A DNA stretch of 64,000 nucleotides from a virus: positions 53,955 through 117,954 of IMG/VR virus record IMGVR_UViG_3300033388_002987, one strand, 5' to 3'. Made by a program: the position numbers and the translations under genes. How positions within the stretch are numbered: the stretch's first letter is position 1; each line of letters opens with the position of its first letter. The notes below the pieces were generated by a model, which saw only the letters and a list, made by a program, of their open reading frames with translations, had not been told where the DNA came from and searched no databases. This document shows, in pieces, positions 44,295 through 52,968 of the stretch.

Positions 44295-46583
44295 TTATAC
44301 CATACTAAGTTTTAATTTAGCATCAAAGTAATCTTTACATTTATCATCATAACTAAACAATACATCGTTATTATACTGTATACCTACTGCTTTATAAATC
44401 ATTAAATCTACACTTTCTATATATGGACTAACTTCAGTAGTAGCTAATCCAGCAACATACTCCACACTCAAATACTTATCTAAGTTATCTTGTTTATCCT
44501 CAAACTCATCCATACGTGTATCAAACAAAGAGGCGAATATATCAGTCTCTCTTTCAAGGGCTTCATAACCTTCGGCTGTTTGCATATTAAGAGCTTGCGC
44601 ACTGACTGATAATGTTGTTGCTGTCATTGTCAGTATATTAGCATCTGTAAATCCACCTTCAAATCCCCCACCTACATAGATAGAGGCAGCTATAACAGCA
44701 ACTGTTCCTAAGGCCCTTAAGAATTCATTATCAGTAAGTTTAAATAGCATCTCTAATGCTAGTTGTATTGCCATACCCGCAGCAATATTAATAGCAAGCT
44801 GTATAAGTATATCTACAAACTTACCTCCAAGGCCTGTAACTATAGTTAAAATAACCATTATAACAAACCCAGCTATTTGCATAAATGAGCCAAATGCTTC
44901 TGTCTCATAATATTCCAAGTGTGTTACATTAGCAGCATATGTAGACACTAACATACTCTTCATTAGTAACTCTGACTGTTCTATAGGAGACAGTGAAGAG
45001 GTAAAGAAATATGAAATAGGTACAAAGAACTCAGGTGCTGAGACATTAAATGCCTTAACACCCCACAGTCCTTCTCTATCAATAGCAGTAACACTATTAA
45101 GTTCTCCTATCACTATCTGCGTGTAATATTCTTCGACTCCTTGAAACTGCATAGTAAGAGTAGACCCTACTACATTATGAGTATAATTCCCCACAGGCCC
45201 GATCACTCCAGATACCACTGTTCTAGTTTGACTTGTCCATGCCATAGCATGATTCATAGTATGCTCTTGAAAAGTAGCTACGAAATCATTATTACCATCT
45301 GTGTCTATAAGTCCTGAGTCATCATACATAAAGTTAAACATTTGAAATAATGTTCTAGATACTACTTTAGAAGTATCAGAAGGCTTAACTCCAAAGTGTA
45401 TGAAAGCATCCTCAACGTTATCAATAGTAGGACTAGCCACTAGTCCTTCGGTAAATGTTTCTAAATCAACTCCAAGTATCTCAGTCATAGCTTCAGTGTC
45501 ACTGAGTAAAGCAGATCCTACTAGATCAATAGTATTTACCGTATTAGCTCTCAAAGTTATAACTGGTAACATCTCTAACTCTCCTATATACGTGTTAGAA
45601 GAATCGAGTGTAGGGTGTAAAGCTAACTCTGGGCTATATACCCAATAAAACCACTCACCAAGGACAGTAGTATAATATTTAACAATATAGAACTGTAGTG
45701 GAGAGTATGCCGGTTCATGCAGTACTACTAAGTGTTCCCCTACTACAGTAGTAGGGCCTACAACCACTATATCAACTGAATCAACTACTGTGCCTATAGG
45801 GACAACTTCATCAATATTACTAAGCTCTATAGTAACATCACTTACAACACCTGAAATAGTACTTTCTACTAACGTTCTCTCAGAAACAACTGTATTTACA
45901 TTATCAGTAGTAACATCTATATTAGTAACTACAACAGTTGTTGTAGTAGTAATAGTTGTGGTAATATCTTCTGATGTACTAATAGTTATATCGTACTCAT
46001 TAGTAGTATAGTTATAGTCAATAGTATCTACATTATATGTAAATCCATTATACAGTAGATTATTATTGTAAGGGGTATATCCATACAGTGTTTGTAACTC
46101 AAACCCTACATATTCTTCCTTAGTGGGAACCTGTAACTTAGAGTCTATAATAGTTACATCAAGTCCAGTCTCTACATCTATTATAGTTTTAAGTATAGTA
46201 TTATCTAAGATTCTAGCACTGATATTAGACTCCGGTAACCCGTAAATAGCTGTATCTCTACCGTACTTAAAGTATCCGTTAATCCTACTTCTAGCAACAC
46301 TTGATATTTTCATGAGTTTTTCTATTACAGTAGCATCTGGATCAGCTTGATGATCTAATGCTAATCTAGACATCCATGAGTCTATATCATCATCAGTCAT
46401 CATCCGCTGAGTAACAACCTCAACATCTATAACATCCTCATCCTTTATTCCAAATAAACTAAACGTAAACTCAGCTACAGCATCTAAAGACGAAGGCCAC
46501 ACTACCGCTAATATTTGACCTAGTAGTGGTCCAACAATAACAACTGATATAATCTTAGTAATCGCTTTTACAAAACTACTCAC
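44295..46583 (-). CDS. Virion-associated membrane-spanning protein, 762 aa
   Basis: GTG start behind AGGG, overlapping the previous stop by 8 bases. One hydrophobic helix near residues 10-30 (IISVVIVGPLLGQILAVVW) and a cluster of three or four between about 565 and 650 (FVIMVILTIVTGLGG, LAINIAAGMAIQLALEM). A Thr/Val/Ile-rich beta segment lies at about 205-290. No family recognised. Position between the acyl module and ejection proteins suggests a channel-forming virion protein, and a possible target of the acyl enzymes encoded just upstream. Confidence 0.6.
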   Translation of the reverse strand: MSSFVKAITKIISVVIVGPLLGQILAVVWPSSLDAVAEFTFSLFGIKDEDVIDVEVVTQRMMTDDDIDSWMSRLALDHQADPDATVIEKLMKISSVARSRINGYFKYGRDTAIYGLPESNISARILDNTILKTIIDVETGLDVTIIDSKLQVPTKEEYVGFELQTLYGYTPYNNNLLYNGFTYNVDTIDYNYTTNEYDITISTSEDITTTITTTTTVVVTNIDVTTDNVNTVVSERTLVESTISGVVSDVTIELSNIDEVVPIGTVVDSVDIVVVGPTTVVGEHLVVLHEPAYSPLQFYIVKYYTTVLGEWFYWVYSPELALHPTLDSSNTYIGELEMLPVITLRANTVNTIDLVGSALLSDTEAMTEILGVDLETFTEGLVASPTIDNVEDAFIHFGVKPSDTSKVVSRTLFQMFNFMYDDSGLIDTDGNNDFVATFQEHTMNHAMAWTSQTRTVVSGVIGPVGNYTHNVVGSTLTMQFQGVEEYYTQIVIGELNSVTAIDREGLWGVKAFNVSAPEFFVPISYFFTSSLSPIEQSELLMKSMLVSTYAANVTHLEYYETEAFGSFMQIAGFVIMVILTIVTGLGGKFVDILIQLAINIAAGMAIQLALEMLFKLTDNEFLRALGTVAVIAASIYVGGGFEGGFTDANILTMTATTLSVSAQALNMQTAEGYEALERETDIFASLFDTRMDEFEDKQDNLDKYLSVEYVAGLATTEVSPYIESVDLMIYKAVGIQYNNDVLFSYDDKCKDYFDAKLKLSMV

Positions 46584-47052
46584 TAGTAAACCCTAATTGG
46601 TTATATAGCTTTGTGAATTTAGTAGTCATATCACTTATCTTAATTACTAATGGAGTTCCGTGATTATGATAGTTACGTATGCTATACCCTACAGTAAGAG
46701 ACTTTAAATAGACAGCATCATCTGTATGAGGTACTACAAGTATTTTGTGGGAAGGAAACTGTGTAAACACTTCGTAAAACATTGCAACAGAAGCTATAGG
46801 ATCACCCCCCCAAATACTTATACCTTCTCCATGTTTCTCAATAATCGTTGTATATATAAACCCAACAAGTTTACCATCATTCATAACTTTATATGCATAC
46901 CCATTCTCAATACTATTAATCATCCTATTCTTATATGTTAACTCATCCATATCATAAGTCACATCAGAAATATACGTGTAGTGTATATCTACATCACTTA
47001 TCTGTGCAGGAGCAACAGTATACTCTTTACCGTACTTAGTAGTATAAACCAT
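46576..47052 (-). CDS. GNAT-like acyltransferase candidate
   Basis: 158 residues. The layout resembles a GNAT fold: VMNDGKLVGFIYTTI as the beta2-beta3 hairpin and a C-terminal KLYNQLGF typical of GNAT ends. The acetyl-CoA pyrophosphate loop (RxxGxG/A) is absent, so it may use another acyl donor or be a non-catalytic relative like the T7 gp13 group. It overlaps the ketoacyl synthase stop and the membrane-protein start, so all are made together. Confidence 0.45.
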   Translation of the reverse strand: MVYTTKYGKEYTVAPAQISDVDIHYTYISDVTYDMDELTYKNRMINSIENGYAYKVMNDGKLVGFIYTTIIEKHGEGISIWGGDPIASVAMFYEVFTQFPSHKILVVPHTDDAVYLKSLTVGYSIRNYHNHGTPLVIKISDMTTKFTKLYNQLGFTSE

Positions 47053-47924
47053 TATTGAGCCTTACCGTTCTTATGAAGTACACACGAGCCATAGAACCCA
47101 CCTAGTCCAGAGGCAACACATAAAACACTAGTTTGCACTCTCACATCATCAATAGCCATACAAAGTTCTAGTACAGCACTTACACCTTGTGCGTGTCCTA
47201 CCTCATCTTTATAATACAGAACTTCTTTACCTCGAACTAGCTCTTCCTCTGCTGCATTATTAGAGGCTGTTCTAGTGCCATGTGGCTTAACTACATCACA
47301 TGGTGTACTAACAAGAGCATAACCTTCTACTGTAGTATTAAACGGGTTACGGTCATACCTATACGCCCATTTAGTATCTGTCACTTCTAGAGGTGTTACT
47401 GTATTGCTGAGCACTATAATAGCTATGCCATCTGCTACAGTAATAGGTATACCATGCTCTTTAAATATTCGCAATGTATTAAAGCTTGTGCGCTCTTCTG
47501 CAATAATAATAACTTCCTCACAGACACCGTCATTTAAAAGTCTTTGAGCTTCATAAATACTATGCATACTGCTAGCACATGTATTACTGTTTATATTAGC
47601 GTACACAACTAATTCATTATTTTCCATTTCACCTATCCACTGGTGCATACTATAAGCTGTAGACTCCTTAATAATTATAGAAGGTTTCGTGTAAGTAACA
47701 GTGCCTACATAGCGACTATTTACCGAAACTATATCTCTACTCTCTGATTGGTGAATATTAAATCCTCCAGCATACAGCACAGCTGTAGGCTTTGATAAAG
47801 TTATCTGGTTTATTAGATTTAAGTACTGCTTAGTAGTGAAATCTACCCTGTTTATATTATCAATCTCTAAGTGATCACCACAATTTATTGTAGCCTTTAT
47901 ATACTCGTAATGTTTGATATACAT
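47052..47924 (-). CDS. Beta-ketoacyl-ACP synthase, compact
   Basis: 290 residues, about 120 shorter than FabF, yet with the whole active site: nucleophile C116 in NSNTCASSMHSIYEA, H215 in VKPHGTRTASNNAAE, K239 and H244 in KDEVGHAQG (same Lys-5-His spacing as FabF KSMTGH), and a GLGG gatekeeper loop near the C terminus. The family condenses an acyl group on the Cys with malonyl-ACP. The start lies within the ACP gene (28-base overlap), so enzyme and carrier are co-translated. The deletion between the Cys and first His removes part of the cap and dimer region. Location in the virion operon is highly unusual. Confidence 0.82.
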   Translation of the reverse strand: MYIKHYEYIKATINCGDHLEIDNINRVDFTTKQYLNLINQITLSKPTAVLYAGGFNIHQSESRDIVSVNSRYVGTVTYTKPSIIIKESTAYSMHQWIGEMENNELVVYANINSNTCASSMHSIYEAQRLLNDGVCEEVIIIAEERTSFNTLRIFKEHGIPITVADGIAIIVLSNTVTPLEVTDTKWAYRYDRNPFNTTVEGYALVSTPCDVVKPHGTRTASNNAAEEELVRGKEVLYYKDEVGHAQGVSAVLELCMAIDDVRVQTSVLCVASGLGGFYGSCVLHKNGKAQ

Positions 47925-48148
47925 TTATCTACCATCTCTTTAATAGTAATATTTGAAAAATCTACTGTTGCGAATGGGTCAGTCTTAATAGGGATATCTC
48001 CAAAGTAGTTATATTTGTCATCCAGCTCCATGAACAGTACAGTAACCCCAAAGCTATCAAGGTTAGCATCGGTTAATATGTTAGCTAAGGTAACTCTATT
48101 ACCTTTTTCTTCTCGAATCTTAGAGTTAATAAACTCTAAAACTTCCAT
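47897..48148 (-). CDS. Acyl carrier protein
   Basis: 83 residues, acidic and helical. The phosphopantetheine site is S32 in NLDSFGVTVLFMELDD, matching the ACP pattern (D-S-L/F, then a helix with E/D). It would be charged by the host phosphopantetheinyl transferase. It overlaps the ketoacyl synthase and is TAATG-coupled to the upstream virion gene. Confidence 0.78.
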   Translation of the reverse strand: MEVLEFINSKIREEKGNRVTLANILTDANLDSFGVTVLFMELDDKYNYFGDIPIKTDPFATVDFSNITIKEMVDKCISNITSI

Positions 48149-48612
48149 TAAATCTCTCCAATAGGGTCAGTAGTAACAGTAATTCCAAGCCCATCCATAG
48201 CGTCTTTCATAACACTATCAACAACATTAACTTTAATCGTATCTGGTATTGCATTAGCATCTTGTGCAACAGAATAAGCAACTGACCAACTATCAAGTGT
48301 TTGCTTAAGTAACTTCTGCTTAGCATCATCATCAAAGCCTTTAGCTTGTCTAATAGCTAGTGCAGTCTGAGCTTCAGTAAGATTAACTTTCTCTTCTGTA
48401 ATAGCCTCTTGCATAGCAAATCCTATACCATTCTGGAATGCAGCAGGTATCATCGCTGTATAAATCTCACCAGCAGCTTCTCTAGTAAGTTCATTATTAA
48501 CAATCGCTTCATCAACGTGAGCTCTTGCTAACTTTAGCAAATCACCTACGTAACCTCCATCATCTATTGTTGCAGTACCTACAACGCTTTCCCATGTAAT
48601 ATCAACAGCCAT
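48148..48612 (-). CDS. Putative virion protein, 154 aa
   Basis: Helical, acidic, Ala-rich with no Cys. Lies two genes past the capsid gene (endonuclease excluded) in the place where N4-like phages have small head proteins. AAAGGATTATAA ribosome site. No family recognised by motif. Confidence 0.55.
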   Translation of the reverse strand: MAVDITWESVVGTATIDDGGYVGDLLKLARAHVDEAIVNNELTREAAGEIYTAMIPAAFQNGIGFAMQEAITEEKVNLTEAQTALAIRQAKGFDDDAKQKLLKQTLDSWSVAYSVAQDANAIPDTIKVNVVDSVMKDAMDGLGITVTTDPIGEI

Positions 48613-48635
48613 TTATAATCCTTTTAGTATTTAAT

Positions 48636-48655
48636 AGAAGGCTCGTAAGCCCTCT
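48636..48655 (-). other. Intercistronic hairpin
   Basis: AGAGGGCT-TACG-AGCCTTCT, 8-bp stem (one G-T) with a 4-nt loop but no U-tract. Could be a leaky terminator or an RNA-stabilising element. Confidence 0.5.
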
Positions 48656-48662
48656 ATAATTA

Positions 48663-49229
48663 CTAAGCCAGTTTACTATTTCTCATCTTCTGTTGGTTAG
48701 CCAACTCTTCAAACTCTTTATCAGTTAATGGGTCTACTGGTATAACAACAAATCTCTTACGCATATTCTGTGAAGCACCACCACCAGCTTTTGGTGTATG
48801 AATAGTCATATGAGACTCTTTAAGATTACTAATAGCACCTCTACGTACGTATTGAGGCTCACCACTTAAATCTATCCAATCAGTCTGTCTACCAAGTAAT
48901 CTATTACCCCATGACACTGATACCATCTCATCTTTAGTTTGAGACTCTTGCATATCACGAACAATTACACGTTCCTTTCTGAACAAGTCATCACGTTGAA
49001 GTTGCGCAGCGGTACGCTGTGCTTTCTTCGTAGATACTTTAACTTCTTCAGACTCACTTAAATCAACACCGTTAATCTCAGCTTGCTTAGCTTTAAATGT
49101 ATTAAGCACCTCTAAATATTCTGTTTTGTTTGGTTTGCCGAATGTTTTCGGATTCTCTACTTTTAAATCAAAATCTTCACAAAGCTCTTTTAGCTCAGCA
49201 TTTGTCATGTCTTTAAATTCTTTACTCAT
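48663..49229 (-). CDS. Putative virion protein with SAP-like N terminus, 188 aa
   Basis: Start set at the ATG behind CAAAGGAAATAAC; an upstream frame to 49286 has no ribosome site. Residues 1-45 (MTNAELKELCEDFDLKV...KPNKTEYLEVL) resemble a SAP/HeH helical DNA-binding unit, followed by a basic linker and a beta-rich C terminus. Likely a head protein expressed with the capsid gene. Confidence 0.6.
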   Translation of the reverse strand: MSKEFKDMTNAELKELCEDFDLKVENPKTFGKPNKTEYLEVLNTFKAKQAEINGVDLSESEEVKVSTKKAQRTAAQLQRDDLFRKERVIVRDMQESQTKDEMVSVSWGNRLLGRQTDWIDLSGEPQYVRRGAISNLKESHMTIHTPKAGGGASQNMRKRFVVIPVDPLTDKEFEELANQQKMRNSKLA

Positions 49230-49337
49230 TGTTATTTCCTTTGTATGGTTAGGATAGTTGGACGATTCCAAGGGACCTAGTGCCAAGTTGGGTTAATAGC
49301 TCAATAGCTACACATAAGTTGTAACGAGATTGTACTG

Positions 49338-50114
49338 TTATTCCTTTAGGTTGTCAAGGTATGTGGTGATTTCCTTTACTTGTGTATCTGCTAAGTTGAA
49401 CCACTCACCATGTGAGTTACACTCTTTGTATTTTATATGTAGAGACTTCTCTACTTGCTTAGCGTCACCAACATATTGTGAGTATACTAGCGTCAAAGGT
49501 ACTGGCGATGAGGTAACTAACTTCTTGAACCTACCTTCGACATTACTAGACATACCTATCTTATAAGTATTGTTATACTTAATAACATAGATATAATCAG
49601 GTGTACGTTTACTAGCCGTTATTGTAAGAGCTGTCTTTAGAGTGCTGTATTGTGCGATAGTCAGTACCTGCACAACTGTTTTAGTATTCCTAATAGTTCC
49701 TGATATTATTGTAGCAGTGGTTGTGTCTCCAAACTTCCCAGTTCGCTGTAGCGCTTTAAGTCTTCTAATAATATTAGAATGTGGCTGACTAAACTCGGTA
49801 GCAAGTATAAACGTATGTAGTGTGTCAACTGGTACACCTGCAGTATAATCAGTACCAGCTATCCTACTGCTATGTACCCTAGGATCACCGACCTTAGGCA
49901 TAAACGTCATTGTCTGTTTATTTGCAATAGTACCGTTAATAGTGTACGAAACTTTACTATGAGTATCACGTAACTCCTTATAGCACTCATACATATCATC
50001 TTTAAACTCAGTCATGGAGTTCCAGTCAACTGTAATAGTAGTATCTTTTTTAAGTAAGTTGTATTTTTCTTGGAATGCTCTGTAGTATGGAAGGGTAGTA
50101 GGTAATGGGTTCAT
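49338..50114 (-). CDS. GIY-YIG (T5orf172-like) endonuclease with Rha-like N terminus
   Basis: 258 residues. The C-terminal third (YIYVIKYNNTYKIGMSSN...VEKSLHIKYKE...GEWFNL) is the GIY-YIG variant of T5orf172/MUG113 proteins. Upstream, TEFSQPHSNIIRRLKAL resembles the DNA-binding helix of Rha/antirepressor-type domains. It interrupts the run from capsid to head proteins, has its own promoter and is followed by about 108 gene-free bases. Best read as a homing endonuclease inserted beside the capsid gene. Confidence 0.75.
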   Translation of the reverse strand: MNPLPTTLPYYRAFQEKYNLLKKDTTITVDWNSMTEFKDDMYECYKELRDTHSKVSYTINGTIANKQTMTFMPKVGDPRVHSSRIAGTDYTAGVPVDTLHTFILATEFSQPHSNIIRRLKALQRTGKFGDTTTATIISGTIRNTKTVVQVLTIAQYSTLKTALTITASKRTPDYIYVIKYNNTYKIGMSSNVEGRFKKLVTSSPVPLTLVYSQYVGDAKQVEKSLHIKYKECNSHGEWFNLADTQVKEITTYLDNLKE

Positions 50115-50138
50115 GGAACCTCCTTAAATTAATAAGGA

Positions 50139-50167
50139 AGTATACCATGAAAAGTTAGTTTGTGCAA
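50139..50167 (-). promoter_or_regulatory. Sigma70-like promoter before the endonuclease
   Basis: TTGCAC-17 nt-TATACT with an extended TGG before the -10. The leader is TCCTTATTAATTTAAGGA, a palindrome almost the same as that at 42221-42240, then GGAGG. Confidence 0.6.
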
Positions 50168-50183
50168 GTAACTATGTTACAGA

Positions 50184-51515
50184 TTAAACTAATGGAGCTG
50201 TACATGCAACTTGCATGATTCTTTCAGCTTTGTATATAAGTGTACCGAAGTACCAAGATATACTCATTGAACCCTGCTTACCAAATGGATCGTTGTGTGC
50301 ATCAGCCTTAGGCATTGCAGTCTTAATTGCAGATGAATCACCTTCGAAACCGACAGTTGCAAATGAATCAGAACCAACAAATAATACTGGGAAAACATCA
50401 AATGCTTCAACAGTAGATTGACCAGCTTGGTATGAACTGTGGTAACCAGCAATATCATCAGCTGAATCAGCAACACCATCAACAGCACCAACACCACGAT
50501 ATTTCATCATGTTATCAACTTCAATAAAACGGAAACGACCTATCTTACCAATTTCACCCATTGCAGTAGTACCAGCATCAGCATAAGCTTCGATTGGAAC
50601 CCATACGTTTACTGAGTTATGTTGCATATCTTCTAACATTGGAGTAAGTTCTTGACCTACGTAAACGTAGTAAGCTTTACCAACAACTTTAGTATCAATT
50701 TTAGTTGAACCAGAGATTAGTTTAGTATCACGTGGTACTAAAAGACGTTTAAGTTCTTGCTCCATAATACGTAAATCAGCGTAAGTTAACTCAGCAACTC
50801 TATTACAAGTAATAAGAGATGTAGCAACAGTACCAGCGAATGAGCGATTAACTTCAGATGCAGTTAAAAGGTCAGCTTGAACTTGTGCTTCATAAAGGTC
50901 ACCTTTAGCTTCACCAAGTGCTTTAGTTTTACCAGCAAGGATACCTACTCTTGAATCCATATCAATAGACTTTTGAGTGAATTTAGTATGAATACCAAAC
51001 TCGTTAACATTACCACGAACAGTCACAGACTTAGTGTTAACACCATTAACATTACCACCCTCTTCTGAAAGAGTTGGGAAAGAACCAGAAACAACAGCGA
51101 AATCAGCGTCACCACCATAAATTGCACCAGCACCATCTTTAGTAGATGTAGTTGTAGCTATAGCGTCAGCAACTACAAGAGCAGCAGCATAGTTAGCATG
51201 GTCACGTACTTCAGTTGAACCTACTAGAGAACCAGCAGCGTTATAAGAGTATATAACTTGACCAACAACAGTTGCAGTAGTAGCATCAACACCACCATCT
51301 AAACGGTTAAGTTCGTGTAAAATTGGGAACTGACGTTCTTTAACAATTTCGTCACCATAGTGTTTAGGTTGAGTTAATCTATCACCTAATTGTGTAAATA
51401 CTCTTTTCTTAGCTGCTTCTTTAATAGCACCTTTAGACCAGAATTTGTCGTTATATTGTTCGTCGATACCAGTAGTTGTTACACCACCATCATTAAATAA
51501 TGAGTTATTAGCCAT
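50184..51515 (-). CDS. Major capsid protein, N4-gp56 family
   Basis: 443 residues. Matches the N4-gp56-type capsid pattern, with an N-terminal arm (DEQYNDKFWSKGAIKEAAKK), an HK97-like core and a C terminus KQGSMSISWYFGTLIYKAERI. It follows the scaffold gene, as usual. A hairpin at 51552-51579 lies between the two. Adjacent endonuclease is downstream. Confidence 0.88.
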   Translation of the reverse strand: MANNSLFNDGGVTTTGIDEQYNDKFWSKGAIKEAAKKRVFTQLGDRLTQPKHYGDEIVKERQFPILHELNRLDGGVDATTATVVGQVIYSYNAAGSLVGSTEVRDHANYAAALVVADAIATTTSTKDGAGAIYGGDADFAVVSGSFPTLSEEGGNVNGVNTKSVTVRGNVNEFGIHTKFTQKSIDMDSRVGILAGKTKALGEAKGDLYEAQVQADLLTASEVNRSFAGTVATSLITCNRVAELTYADLRIMEQELKRLLVPRDTKLISGSTKIDTKVVGKAYYVYVGQELTPMLEDMQHNSVNVWVPIEAYADAGTTAMGEIGKIGRFRFIEVDNMMKYRGVGAVDGVADSADDIAGYHSSYQAGQSTVEAFDVFPVLFVGSDSFATVGFEGDSSAIKTAMPKADAHNDPFGKQGSMSISWYFGTLIYKAERIMQVACTAPLV

Positions 51516-51551
51516 TTTAAATTACCTTTAAATAAATTGTTTTAGGGGTGA

Positions 51552-51579
51552 AGTATTCCTAGGAACAAGTCCTAGTACT
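51552..51579 (-). other. Hairpin between scaffold and capsid genes
   Basis: CTAGGA-CTTGT-TCCTAG, extended by AGTA/TACT beyond a small bulge. It touches the scaffold stop codon and has no U-tract. May protect the capsid mRNA 5' end or reduce read-through. Confidence 0.5.
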
Positions 51580-52966
51580 AATTTCTACCGCCTGACATTA
51601 AATACTCCATATGAGCATCTAACTCCTCGCCTTCTAGCTTCATTGGGTCAAATTTAACCTTAGGCTTTGCCTTAGGCTTCTTCTTACTCATTGATGCAGC
51701 TTTCTTGCGCTGTTGTGTTATCTTAGCTTCACGCTTAGCAGCCTTCTCTTTATACTCTTCGTCCTTCCTAGCCTGTTCTATCTTAGCTTTCTCAGTTTTA
51801 ACTGATGGAGCTTTCTTAACAGCCTTCTTAGGTTCAGGAGCTTCCTGTTCTGCAACAGGTGCAGGGCTACTAGCTTGCTCAGCTTGTAACTCTTTAACGG
51901 CTGCACGGTACTTTGAAATTGAATTCATTGTACCAAATGCACCATTATAGTCTAACCTACTCATTTCAGCAATCTTATCTTGAACATTCTCAAATGCTCC
52001 AGACTCAATGTGACTAAGTAAATCATTTCGTACGGCATCGTTAGAAACAAACTCTTGGAAGCTTTCGCCATCCCAGTCCTTCCCTACAACTTGTCGTACT
52101 CTATCTTCAACACCTGAAGCCTTAGCTCTCTCCATTACATCTTCAATAACAAGAGATTCTTGAGTAGCTACATTGGATTTACCACTGTAGTCAATCTTCT
52201 CCATATCAAGATCCATTGGGTCAATACTCAATGACTGCAAATGTTGCTTAATAGCTTCCTTATCTCCATCGATAAGGTTCATTGCTAAATCGAATTTAGC
52301 CTGATCGTCCAGCATACCTCTATCTTTAAGAGGAGACATAAATGGGCGATACTGCTTAAAGCCTGCCATCTTTTCAGAAAAACCACCAGCCATTTGTTGT
52401 GACTGTATAATCTTATCTGGATCTGAAAAGCCTTTCACTTTTTTACCATTAACAACGAATTCTCTGTTTACAACAGAATCATAGAATTTTTTATAATCGA
52501 TTTCATCAGTAGTCTCAGATTCAGTGCCGTCGCCTTCATCCTCTGTGTCTGTGTCATCTTCTGATTCCTCATCAGTGTCTTCGTCCTCTGAATCATCTGC
52601 TTCGTCAGCATCTTTATCTTCGTCCTCTACATCACCGTTTTCATCATCTGAATCATTATCATCTACTAGAGAGTCTTCTTCCTCATCGTCTTCTTCGTCT
52701 TCCGAGTCTTCATCAAGCTCACCGTCGCCAGCTTCATCAAGGTCTTCATCATCTTCAGAATCTTCTTCTTGGTCTGTGTCCTCTTGGTCATCATTGTCAT
52801 CTTGGTTGTCGTCTTCAGCAGTATCTGCTTCATCTTCAACACCTTCATTAGTATCAGACTCTTGGTCTTCTACTTCAGCCTCTTCTTCGAACGTTCCATA
52901 CAGCATTGAATCAAATACATCTTGATCAAATTCTGCTTCTGTCTCTTCGTTAGTGTTATCTGCCAT
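51578..52966 (-). CDS. Scaffolding-type protein with extreme acidic N terminus
   Basis: 462 residues with opposite charge at its ends. Residues about 1-155 are more than half Asp/Glu with almost no basic residues. The middle is a helical region. The last 100 residues are Lys-rich (KKAPSVKTEKAK, KKKPKAKPKVKF). Position just before the capsid gene and the helical, charged make-up fit a scaffold. The acidic arm may mimic DNA or keep the core in the procapsid open. GGAG ribosome site. Confidence 0.75.
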   Translation of the reverse strand: MADNTNEETEAEFDQDVFDSMLYGTFEEEAEVEDQESDTNEGVEDEADTAEDDNQDDNDDQEDTDQEEDSEDDEDLDEAGDGELDEDSEDEEDDEEEDSLVDDNDSDDENGDVEDEDKDADEADDSEDEDTDEESEDDTDTEDEGDGTESETTDEIDYKKFYDSVVNREFVVNGKKVKGFSDPDKIIQSQQMAGGFSEKMAGFKQYRPFMSPLKDRGMLDDQAKFDLAMNLIDGDKEAIKQHLQSLSIDPMDLDMEKIDYSGKSNVATQESLVIEDVMERAKASGVEDRVRQVVGKDWDGESFQEFVSNDAVRNDLLSHIESGAFENVQDKIAEMSRLDYNGAFGTMNSISKYRAAVKELQAEQASSPAPVAEQEAPEPKKAVKKAPSVKTEKAKIEQARKDEEYKEKAAKREAKITQQRKKAASMSKKKPKAKPKVKFDPMKLEGEELDAHMEYLMSGGRN

Positions 52967-52968
52967 AA

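Noticed and set aside
49230-49286. N-terminal extension of the 188-aa virion protein
   Set aside because: No ribosome site for the upstream ATG; CAAAGGAAATAAC precedes the ATG at 49229.
52524-52925. Plus-strand frame of 133 residues, nearly all Ser
   Set aside because: It is the antisense shadow of the Asp/Glu-rich scaffold arm (GAY/GAR codons read backwards as Ser-type codons).
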